The translations under genes and the position numbers were made by a program. Below the pieces are notes generated by a model. That model was not told the origin of the DNA and ran no database searches. It worked only from the letters and a program-made list of their open reading frames with translations. A stretch of 60,372 nt of DNA from Spirochaetaceae bacterium bin103 (GTDB taxonomy: Bacteria; Spirochaetota; Spirochaetia; SZUA-6; Bin103): positions 1 through 60,372 of the forward strand of contig MPNH01000031.1 in assembly GCA_002238925.1 (NCBI GenBank), written 5' to 3'. Of the stretch, positions 52,000 to 58,945 are shown one piece after another; the first letter of the stretch is position 1; each line of letters begins with the position of its first letter.

Positions 52000-52341
52000 T
52001 CAGACACCTACCCTGCCGTCAGGATTGGCGCGAACCATCGTCGATACTGGCCCGCTTGTTCCATGTGCATTTTTCGATCGAACCTCCATTTCATACTCGG
52101 TATTGGGTTTTAGGTTAACAAATCCACATCCCGTCAAAGGTGTCTCGAAACCGACGCTCCACTCAGTGGTTCCCACTTCCCTTATTCGAACGACATAGGT
52201 AATAGTTGGGGACCACTCAACTTCGATACCGCCCTCCGTACCCTCTAGTCCATCGAGTACGACTGAGAATGCCCCTGTTCGGCCGTCCCACGATACAGGT
52301 GGCTTACTCTGGCTCTTCTTTGACCATGGATTCTTGCCCAT
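52000..52341 (-). CDS. Small fibronectin type III domain protein
   Basis: 113 residues. A basic N-terminus (GKNPWSKKSQSK) leads to one FN3-like sandwich: IEVEWSPTITYVVRIREVGTTEWS, then LKPNTEYEMEVRSKNAHGTSGPVS, with the conserved Trp, the Leu-Pro-x-Thr-x-Tyr turn and the closing strand. No signal peptide. AT-richer than the neighbours. Lies 10 bp after the coiled-coil membrane protein gene and is probably co-transcribed. FN3 modules of this size occur in phage tail proteins and in surface proteins. Confidence 0.65.
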   Translation of the reverse strand: MGKNPWSKKSQSKPPVSWDGRTGAFSVVLDGLEGTEGGIEVEWSPTITYVVRIREVGTTEWSVGFETPLTGCGFVNLKPNTEYEMEVRSKNAHGTSGPVSTMVRANPDGRVGV

Positions 52342-52351
52342 CTAAATCCTA

Positions 52352-52735
52352 CTATTCGGGTTTGCTACGTCCGGTATGCCTAACGTTATAGTCGTACCTG
52401 TCGGGGTCCTCAGTAGACCGTTTCAGGAATCCCTCTATCCATCCCACACGATCGCGCAAGCCGCTTTCAAGACCGTTCAAACGCTGCTGCATGTGCTTTA
52501 CTTCGTTCCGAGACTCCTTCAACACTCCATCCACCTTTGCGTCAACCTTCTTAATGTCTCCGTGTAAGTCGTTGCGCAACGTGTCGATGGTATTGCGAAT
52601 GCTCTTGAAAGGCTTCTTAATGGTGGCAGCTATAGCACCCGCGATGATACTGATCGCTACTACCGCTGCGGACGCTGCGGCAATCCATTCTGGTGCGTTC
52701 TTCATCCTTGTTTCGCTTCGTCTACGTAGAATCAT
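52352..52735 (-). CDS. Small membrane-anchored coiled-coil protein
   Basis: 127 residues. GGAG 5 nt before ATG 52735 supports that start; an ATG at 52705 is the alternative. The sequence is a short basic N-terminus, one membrane helix (AAASAAVVAISIIAGAIAATI, about residues 19-39), then a coiled coil (FKSIRNTIDTLRNDLHGDIKKVDAKVDGVL...NEVKHMQQRLNGLESGLRDRVG). The layout resembles phage holin-accessory or spanin-like proteins, but I recognise no family. AT-rich like the FN3 gene. Confidence 0.6.
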   Translation of the reverse strand: MILRRRSETRMKNAPEWIAAASAAVVAISIIAGAIAATIKKPFKSIRNTIDTLRNDLHGDIKKVDAKVDGVLKESRNEVKHMQQRLNGLESGLRDRVGWIEGFLKRSTEDPDRYDYNVRHTGRSKPE

Positions 52736-52818
52736 AGCAGCTCCACGCTGGATCTGTCCACTCGGATGGACGCGGAGGAGGCGGAGACGCGGCGCCAACT
52801 GGAAGTTTGGGGCAGCGG

Positions 52819-53689
52819 TCATAGCCGCAGCAGGCTGAAGCCGCCGTCCACGTCTACCACCGTACCCTGCGAGAAGTCGAAGTCGCCACTGATTAGTGCC
52901 GCCACCGCGCGACCCACGTCCTCCGGTGTGCCCCAGCGGCCCTGCGGCACCAGTCCCTCGGCGATCAGGGCGTCGTACTTTTCCTTGACCGCGCGCGTCA
53001 TGTCGGTCTCCATCAGGCCGGGCCGCACCTCGTACACGCCGATGCCGGCCTCAGCCAGGCGCACGGCGAACAGCTCGCGCGCCATGGCCAGCCCCGCCTT
53101 GGACACGCAGTACTCGCCGCGGCTCACCGACGCGTAGGCGGCGGAAATGGAATTGACGAAGATCACCGCCCGGCGCCGCGCCGGCGCCTCCGGCTGCGCG
53201 AGCCAGTGGCGGGGCGCCGCCCCCGGGGGGGAGGAAAGGGACGAAGCCCCCCCCCCGGCGCCGCGCCGGCGCCGCGGGCGGCGGGAGCCAGTGGCGGGCC
53301 ACCGCCTGGGTGAGGAAGTAGGGGCCGGTCAGGTTGGTGGCCAGCACCTCGTTGAACGACTCCTCGCTCGCCTCCAGCAGGTCGGCGCGCTGCCGCGGCG
53401 CGATGCCGGCGTTGTTCACCAGCACCTCCACGCCGCCGAACTCCGCCAGGGTGGCGGCGAGCAGGCGTTCGCGGTCCGCCGCCACGGCGACATCTCCCTG
53501 TACCGGGTGGAAGCGCTGTCGTTCGTCCGGAGCGCGCTCCCGGCACGCCGCCGCGGTGGCCGCCGCCGCCCCCGCGTCGCTGCGGTAGTTGATCGCCACC
53601 GAGTAGCCGGCCGCCGCCAGCGCCAGCGCCACCCCGGAGCCGAGGCCGCGGCTGCCACCCGTGACCAGCGCCACCGGAGCGCCTGCCAT
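52819..53689 (-). CDS. Short-chain dehydrogenase/reductase (3-ketoacyl-ACP reductase-like), interrupted by a corrupted duplication
   Basis: The start ATG 53689 directly follows the stop of the BshB1-like gene. The first half has [19 protein letters not shown] (TGxxxGxG), the acidic/arginine region, NNAGIAP and [22 protein letters not shown]. The second half has [31 protein letters not shown] (Ser and YxxxK) and [16 protein letters not shown]. An 85-bp imperfect duplication at about 53165-53300 shifts the frame between them. Removing a copy gives [21 protein letters not shown] and a complete enzyme of about 260 residues. Confidence 0.85.
53190..53310. repeat. Imperfect 85-bp tandem duplication with G/C homopolymer runs
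   Basis: AGCCAGTGGCGGG with flanks occurs at 53201 and 53286, offset 85 bp. Runs such as CCCCCGGGGGGGAGG and CCCCCCCCCC lie between the copies. They align with clean sequence of the other copy. It breaks the SDR gene. Confidence 0.8.
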
Positions 53690-54448
53690 CTACATCACCC
53701 CCGGGCGGCCGGCCAGCAGGGTCATCGGGTCGGTGATCGGCACCGGGTTGCGCATCAGGTAGGCCTCGCCGAACTCGGCGCCGATCATGCGTCCGTAGTA
53801 GCGGTGGCGGCCTTCCCAGGCGGCCAGGAAATCGGATCGCGACAGGTAGGTCTCCGGCTCCGCGTCCGCCTCGGCATCCGCGCCGGCGGCGCCGTCGGGC
53901 GGGGCCGATGGGTGCAGCTGCGACGCGTAGCACGCCACCGCCCGCGCCTTGGTGGCGAATTGCTCGCTGACGTCCACGATCAGCGAGGGCCGCGCGACGT
54001 AGCGCGACAGTTGGAACAGCATCGCCTCCGGGCGGTGCGCGACCGGGCCGCCGGGGTGCTTGGCGACGCCGGCAAACCACCAAGCGTCCTTCATCAGCAG
54101 GCTGGTGTTGACGTGGTCGGGGTGGTGATCCTCCCAGTACGGGCCCACCAGCATGCGCGGCTGCTCGCTGCGGATCACTTCCACCAGCCGCGTGCGGTAC
54201 TCGACGGTGCGTTCCACGAAGCCGTCCGGCAGGTCCAGGTCCAGCCGTACGTCCAGCCCCAGGATGGCGGTAGCGCGGGAACGTTCCTCATCCCGGAGCT
54301 TCGCGTTGCCGCGCGTGCCCAATTCACCGCGAGTCAGGTCCACCACACCGATGCGGGCCCCGGCGGCCTTGCAGCGCAGCAACAGGCCGGCGCAGCCCAG
54401 TTCGGCATCGTCGGGATGCGCGCACACCGCCAATACATCAACACCCAT
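53690..54448 (-). CDS. bshB1: PIG-L family deacetylase, bacillithiol BshB1-like
   Basis: 252 residues. AVCAHPDDAELGCAGLLL holds the zinc motif AHPDD, followed by VVDLTRGELGTRG, the stretch that separates BshB1 from other LmbE proteins. VGPYWEDHHPDHVNTSLLMKDAWW carries the third zinc ligand HPDH. It would remove acetyl from GlcNAc-malate in bacillithiol synthesis. bshA and bshC are not in the window, so a different deacetylation cannot be ruled out. A TACAAT box 9 nt before the ATG is the likely promoter. Confidence 0.88.
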   Translation of the reverse strand: MGVDVLAVCAHPDDAELGCAGLLLRCKAAGARIGVVDLTRGELGTRGNAKLRDEERSRATAILGLDVRLDLDLPDGFVERTVEYRTRLVEVIRSEQPRMLVGPYWEDHHPDHVNTSLLMKDAWWFAGVAKHPGGPVAHRPEAMLFQLSRYVARPSLIVDVSEQFATKARAVACYASQLHPSAPPDGAAGADAEADAEPETYLSRSDFLAAWEGRHRYYGRMIGAEFGEAYLMRNPVPITDPMTLLAGRPGVM

Positions 54449-54457
54449 GTCGGCGCG

Positions 54458-54463
54458 ATTGTA
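54458..54463 (-). promoter_or_regulatory. -10 box of the BshB1-SDR operon
   Basis: TACAAT on the minus strand, 9 nt before ATG 54448, without a ribosome site; leaderless geometry. Confidence 0.45.
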
Positions 54464-54537
54464 CCAAGAACACGCCCTTGCATCCCTTGCATCACGACAC
54501 TTCGTTACTTCGCCGTTTCGTGTAGTATGTTCTCGCC

Positions 54538-54819
54538 GTGATTCGGTCGTGGCGCAATGCAGCGAGTGAGAAGGTATGGCTTGGCGAGCGACCGAATCGA
54601 TTCAGGGGCCTGGACTTCGACGCTGCGTTGGACCTTTTGCTTGCGCTGAACGTCGCCCAGACGCTGCGCGATCTGAGTCCGCTCAAGAGCGTCGGTCTTC
54701 ACAAGCTGAAGGGAGCGCGTCGGCATCAATGGGCGATGACCGTGAACGGCCCTTGGCGGATCTGTTTCGAGTTCCGCAGGGGCGACGCCCATGAAGTGGA
54801 GATCGTCGACTACCACTGA
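54538..54819 (+). CDS. higB: HigB-like (RelE superfamily) toxin
   Basis: 93 residues, GTG start. The HigB/plasmid-maintenance killer pattern is complete: an N-terminal strand, ALDLLLALNVAQTLRDL, LKSVGLHKLKGARRHQWAMTVNGPWRICFEF, and the closing HEVEIVDYH. It cleaves mRNA on the ribosome. Followed after 22 bp by the antitoxin gene; toxin-first order as in other higBA loci. Confidence 0.92.
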   Translation: MIRSWRNAASEKVWLGERPNRFRGLDFDAALDLLLALNVAQTLRDLSPLKSVGLHKLKGARRHQWAMTVNGPWRICFEFRRGDAHEVEIVDYH

Positions 54820-54841
54820 TTGCCATCAGGAGGGTATGCAT

Positions 54842-55132
54842 ATGGAACCAATATCGCATCCGGGCCGGTTGTTGAGGCGTGAGCTCCAAGCCCGGCAGCT
54901 TAGTGCCAACCGATTGGCGCTCAACCTTGGCGTGCCGTCGGGACGCATCACCGATATCCTGAATGGGCGCCGGTCGATTACTGCAGACACCGCGTTGCGG
55001 CTTGGCCGTTACTTCGGCAACAGCCCGCGCTTCTGGCTTGATCTTCAGAGTCAGCATGACTTGGCGGCGCTCGAGCGAGAGCGTGGGCGCGAGATTTCCA
55101 GCCAAGTGCACCCCGCTGCCGCTACTACCTGA
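54842..55132 (+). CDS. higA: HigA-like XRE-family antitoxin
   Basis: 96 residues. AGGAGG at 54829-54834 puts the start at ATG 54842, 7 nt away; ATG 54836 is too close. HPGRLLRRELQARQLSANRLALNLGVPSGRITDILNGRRSITADTALRLGRYFGNSPRFWLDLQ is the HigA helix-turn-helix domain in full. It neutralises HigB and represses the operon. It converges with the beta-propeller gene, 9 bp apart. Confidence 0.93.
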   Translation: MEPISHPGRLLRRELQARQLSANRLALNLGVPSGRITDILNGRRSITADTALRLGRYFGNSPRFWLDLQSQHDLAALERERGREISSQVHPAAATT

Positions 55133-55141
55133 AGGCGGTTT

Positions 55142-56434
55142 TCAGAACACCTCTTCCATGACGTAGAAGTAGTTTTCGTCGGTGCCGAAGATCAGGTACT
55201 TGCCGGCTACCACCGGGGCGCTCAGCACGGCGCCCTCCAGGTCCATCTCCCACAGCAGTTTGCCGTTCTGGGCCGACAGCGCCACCAGCCGCGGCGGCCG
55301 GCCCCCCGGCACGCCGTCGCCGCGTACCCCGAAGTAGACCCGGTCGCCGGCCACGGTAGGCGCGCTGCTGGTGGGATACAGGAAGGTGTGCCGCCACGCC
55401 TCGCGGCCGGTGCGGCTGTTGAAGGCGCGCACCACCGCGTCGCCGCTGGTGTAGATCACGGTGTTGCGCCACAGCGCCGGGGCCAGGTAGTCCAGGAGCT
55501 GCAGGTTGTCCACGAATACCCGGTACGGCTCGTAGAGGCGCTCGCCGGCGTCGCCGAAGAACGACTCTTCTTCCATGCGCCACAGTTCCTCGCCGGTGAG
55601 CCGGTCCACCGCGTAATACACGAACAGCAGGTTGCCGGTAATGGTACGTCCGGGGCCGGCGGCGGAGTAGAACAACTCGTCGCCGCGCAGCGCCGGGAAC
55701 GAATACCAGTTCAGCCCCGGCGTGGTGCGCTTCACCCACAGGTAGCCCTGCTCGTACACGTCGTAGGCGCCGAAGCTGGCGCCGCTGCCGGGCGGACCGG
55801 GCGCCCAGTACATCACCCCGTCGTACACCTGGAAGGTGTGAAACGACCACACCGGGTTGGGGATGTAGTGCACCTCCCGGCCGCCGTCGGCGGTCACGAA
55901 ATGGGTGTTGCCGCGGTCGCTGGTGAACATCACCAGGTCGCCGTAGCGCAGGATCAGCGACTGCACGGTGTACTCGGTCGGGAACCGCCAGCGCTCTTCC
56001 CCGGTGTCGCGCGCCACCGCGTACACGTGGCCGTCGTTGGAGCCGAAGTAGAGGTGGTCCTGGTCGGCGAACGGCACCGAGTTGACCGGCGCCTGCGCCT
56101 TGAAAATCCACCTCATGTAGCCGCTGTGCACGTCCAGCGCGTAGAAGTTGCCGTCGTCGGAGCCGAAGTAGATGGTGTCGTCCACCACCACCGGCGGGTT
56201 GAAGCTGCGCGCCTGCTCGCCGCCGGCCTGCAACTGCAGCTGCCACTTCACCGCCAGCGGCGGCTGAATCCGCGTGTCGGTAATCCCGCGCCCCTCTTCC
56301 CCGCGAAACATTACCCAGTCCTGACTCGCCCCGCCATGCACCGCCACCGGAAGCAACGCGCCCATCAGCACGAACAGCGCCGCCAGCGCGGGTACGGTGC
56401 GCTGCGCGGAGTCACCGCCCCTCACGTCTTGCAT
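55142..56434 (-). CDS. PQQ-like beta-propeller repeat protein, exported
   Basis: 430 residues. A signal peptide (LAALFVLMGALLPVAVHG) precedes at least six WD/PQQ-type repeats: IYFGSDDGNFYALDVHSGYMRWIF, LYFGSNDGHVYAVARDTGEERWRF, VIYTSGDAVVRAFNSRTGREAWRH, VYFGVRGDG and others. No PQQ cofactor residues can be assigned. Probably a periplasmic or surface scaffold like BamB. Third gene of the DUF58-transglutaminase operon, 3 bp after its neighbour. Confidence 0.88.
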   Translation of the reverse strand: MQDVRGGDSAQRTVPALAALFVLMGALLPVAVHGGASQDWVMFRGEEGRGITDTRIQPPLAVKWQLQLQAGGEQARSFNPPVVVDDTIYFGSDDGNFYALDVHSGYMRWIFKAQAPVNSVPFADQDHLYFGSNDGHVYAVARDTGEERWRFPTEYTVQSLILRYGDLVMFTSDRGNTHFVTADGGREVHYIPNPVWSFHTFQVYDGVMYWAPGPPGSGASFGAYDVYEQGYLWVKRTTPGLNWYSFPALRGDELFYSAAGPGRTITGNLLFVYYAVDRLTGEELWRMEEESFFGDAGERLYEPYRVFVDNLQLLDYLAPALWRNTVIYTSGDAVVRAFNSRTGREAWRHTFLYPTSSAPTVAGDRVYFGVRGDGVPGGRPPRLVALSAQNGKLLWEMDLEGAVLSAPVVAGKYLIFGTDENYFYVMEEVF

Positions 56435-56437
56435 CGA

Positions 56438-58945
56438 TCAGTAGTAGAGGGCGCGCAGGCTGAAGGTGCGGCGGAGGAGGGGGAGGAGGCCGCCCGGACG
56501 CACGTCCTTGAGCGCGGTCTGGTACTGGGCGTGCAGTTCCTGCCAGGTGCTGCCGCGTTCGCCGGGGTCGAAGGAGGTGCGGTAGCGGAGCATGGTGTAG
56601 AGGGCGGCGAAGCGGCCGATCTGGGGATACTGCCGGGCGTACTCCTGCACGGTATGGGCGTGCGGCTTGAGCGCGCAGCCGGCGCTGGCCATGCGCATGT
56701 ACAGCAGCTTGCCGAGGGCGCGCAGGCCGCCGGCGTCGGTGTGCCGGGCGCGCACGGTGAGCCAGCCCTCGCGCCCGTAGCGCAGGCCGTAGGCGCCGAC
56801 GATGCCGGCCGCGGCCAGGGTGCCGATCACGGTCAGGGCGAAGCGCCACGGGAACACGAAGTCGCGCGGCACCGGCACCTCTTCCACTTCGATGATCGGG
56901 ATCACGATGTCGAGCGAGTTGGCGTCGGAGCCGGGCGGCGGCGTCTTGGCGTGGGCGGTGGTTTCGAAGTCGATCCAGCCGAAGTCGGGCAGCCAGAACT
57001 GGGTCCAGGAGTGGCGGTGCGCGGTGGTGATCAGGTACAGCTCCTCCACCGGGTACTCCTGCAACGGCTCGATTGCCTGGCGCAGGATGGCGGCGCCGCG
57101 CGCATGCTGGGGGGTTTGCAGGGACTTGGCGCCCAGGTAGCCGGTCACCACCCGCGTCGGGATGCCGAGCATGCGCCCCAGGATCGCCGAGGTGTTGGAG
57201 AACTCGGTGCAGTCGCCGGCCTTGGTCTCGAACAGGAAGTTGTCGACGTGGGAGATCGAAACATCGTCGGTAAAGCCGATCTCGTACTGGTAGTCGCCGT
57301 AGCTGCGCAGGAGCTGGTCGATCCTTTCGAAGTCGGTGTCCGCTTCGGTCACCACCTCGTCCAGGTAGGTCTGGAAGCGCGCCCGCTGCTCGTCGGCCAG
57401 CGGTACCTCCAGGAAGTCGCTCATGCGCGCGCGCTCGCGGTCGGACAGCGGGCGCGCCTGACTCCAGCCGGGCGGGCCGGCGGTGCTCACCTGGGAAACC
57501 ACCCGGTAGGAAAGGTCGAACGGGTGGTAGCGGCGCTGCTGCACGGTGGGTTCCACGGCAAGGGGGCGGTAGGCCATGACCCGCTCCGGGATGGTGGAGA
57601 AGAAGCCGTGCTCGAGCGGGCTGCGGCCCAGTTCGCGCGGCGGTGCGGGATCTTCCCAGGTCTCGAACAGGCGCCGGTATACCAGTTCGTTGAGCGGTTC
57701 GTCGCGCGAGTAGGAGAATCCGAGGGTGCCGTCGAACAGGCCGAAATAGCCGTCGGCGGCGTACACGGGGTCCTGGTCGCTGACGATGATCATCACCGCG
57801 TGCTGCTGGTTTTCGCCCTCGCCGTCGCCGCTGTCCTGGTTGCCGTCGCCCTCCTCGCCGGTCTCGCCCTGGTTCGAGTCATTGGGTTCGCCGGAGCCGC
57901 CGCCCGACTGTCCCTGCTCGCCTGTGCTGCCGCCGCCGCTGCCGTCGGTTTGCCCCTGCCCCTGCCCCTGGTTCGGCTGTGGTTGCGGCTGCGGCTGCTG
58001 CGGCTGCCGGCGCTGCTCCCACTCGCGTGCCGGGATTCCCACCAGGCCCGGCATCTGCCCGGCCTCGCCCTCGCCGCCGTCGCCTTCCTGCTGGTTCTGC
58101 TGCTGGTCGCCCTGCCCGCCGCCGCCGTTCTCATCCTGCTCGAACGGCTGGCCGCGCAGGTTGCCGCCCGGCGGCGCGTCGCTGAAGTCGTCGACCGGCA
58201 CCGGCGGCGACGGCGGCAACTCATTGAGTTCGTTGAAGGCGATCTGGTGCTCCACGAAATTGGGCGGCAGGATGATGGCGAGCACGATGATCAGCGGGAT
58301 GATGACCGATGCGAACAGGGTCACCTCGCGGCGCCCGCGGCGGCGGTCCTCGGCGCGTCCGGTGCCGGGGCGCCGGTTCGGGAACGCGGCCTGGTAGATC
58401 ACGATGCCGTGCAGCAGGAAGCCGCCGACCGCGACCAGCAGGATCACGGTGGTGAGCAGCGAGCTGGCCCCGGAGATCTCTGCCGACGCGCGCGAGAAGC
58501 GCAGCATCTTGACGTAGATGTAGCCGATAAAGAACAGCTCGGCGGCGGCGATGGTGTGGCCGTACTCGCGCGAACCGAAGATCAGCAGGGTGAGCAGGAA
58601 GGCGCCGGCGCCGGCGCCGGCCACCAGCCACGCCGCGCTGTCGAAGCCGGTGCCGAACGCGATGGCCGCCACCACGGCCAGGCCGGCGGCGGCGAGCAGG
58701 TGCGGCGGGCGCAGCCAGACGCGGGCACGGGCGGCCAGGCGCGCCAGGCGGCCGCGGCGGAGGATCGGCGTGCTGCCGGTGGCGGCATGGCGCAGCGAGT
58801 AGGCCAGCAGCATCTCCAGCGGCACCAGCGCGAACCACACCAGGTAGCCGGCGCGGTCGTAGGGCACCGTGACCGCCGGGTGCACCAGCGGCATCGCCAC
58901 CGCCAGGCCGTACACCAGCAGGCGGGTCAGGAAGAGGAGGTGCAT
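56438..58945 (-). CDS. Membrane transglutaminase-like protein with long Gln/Gly/Glu-rich insert
   Basis: 835 residues. Several membrane helices lie in the first 230 residues. A low-complexity stretch of about 150 residues follows, rich in Gln, Gly, Glu, Pro and Asn (about 235-385). Then comes an external domain with the transglutaminase triad: Cys579 in AGDCTEFSN, His643/645 in TAHRHSWTQF and Asp654 in PDFGWIDFE. There is one more membrane helix near 700 and a C-terminal DUF4129-like helical part. These proteins (DUF3488/TgpA type) occur with DUF58 and MoxR genes. ATG 58945 lies within the end of the DUF58 gene (19-bp overlap). Confidence 0.9.
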   Translation of the reverse strand: MHLLFLTRLLVYGLAVAMPLVHPAVTVPYDRAGYLVWFALVPLEMLLAYSLRHAATGSTPILRRGRLARLAARARVWLRPPHLLAAAGLAVVAAIAFGTGFDSAAWLVAGAGAGAFLLTLLIFGSREYGHTIAAAELFFIGYIYVKMLRFSRASAEISGASSLLTTVILLVAVGGFLLHGIVIYQAAFPNRRPGTGRAEDRRRGRREVTLFASVIIPLIIVLAIILPPNFVEHQIAFNELNELPPSPPVPVDDFSDAPPGGNLRGQPFEQDENGGGGQGDQQQNQQEGDGGEGEAGQMPGLVGIPAREWEQRRQPQQPQPQPQPNQGQGQGQTDGSGGGSTGEQGQSGGGSGEPNDSNQGETGEEGDGNQDSGDGEGENQQHAVMIIVSDQDPVYAADGYFGLFDGTLGFSYSRDEPLNELVYRRLFETWEDPAPPRELGRSPLEHGFFSTIPERVMAYRPLAVEPTVQQRRYHPFDLSYRVVSQVSTAGPPGWSQARPLSDRERARMSDFLEVPLADEQRARFQTYLDEVVTEADTDFERIDQLLRSYGDYQYEIGFTDDVSISHVDNFLFETKAGDCTEFSNTSAILGRMLGIPTRVVTGYLGAKSLQTPQHARGAAILRQAIEPLQEYPVEELYLITTAHRHSWTQFWLPDFGWIDFETTAHAKTPPPGSDANSLDIVIPIIEVEEVPVPRDFVFPWRFALTVIGTLAAAGIVGAYGLRYGREGWLTVRARHTDAGGLRALGKLLYMRMASAGCALKPHAHTVQEYARQYPQIGRFAALYTMLRYRTSFDPGERGSTWQELHAQYQTALKDVRPGGLLPLLRRTFSLRALYY

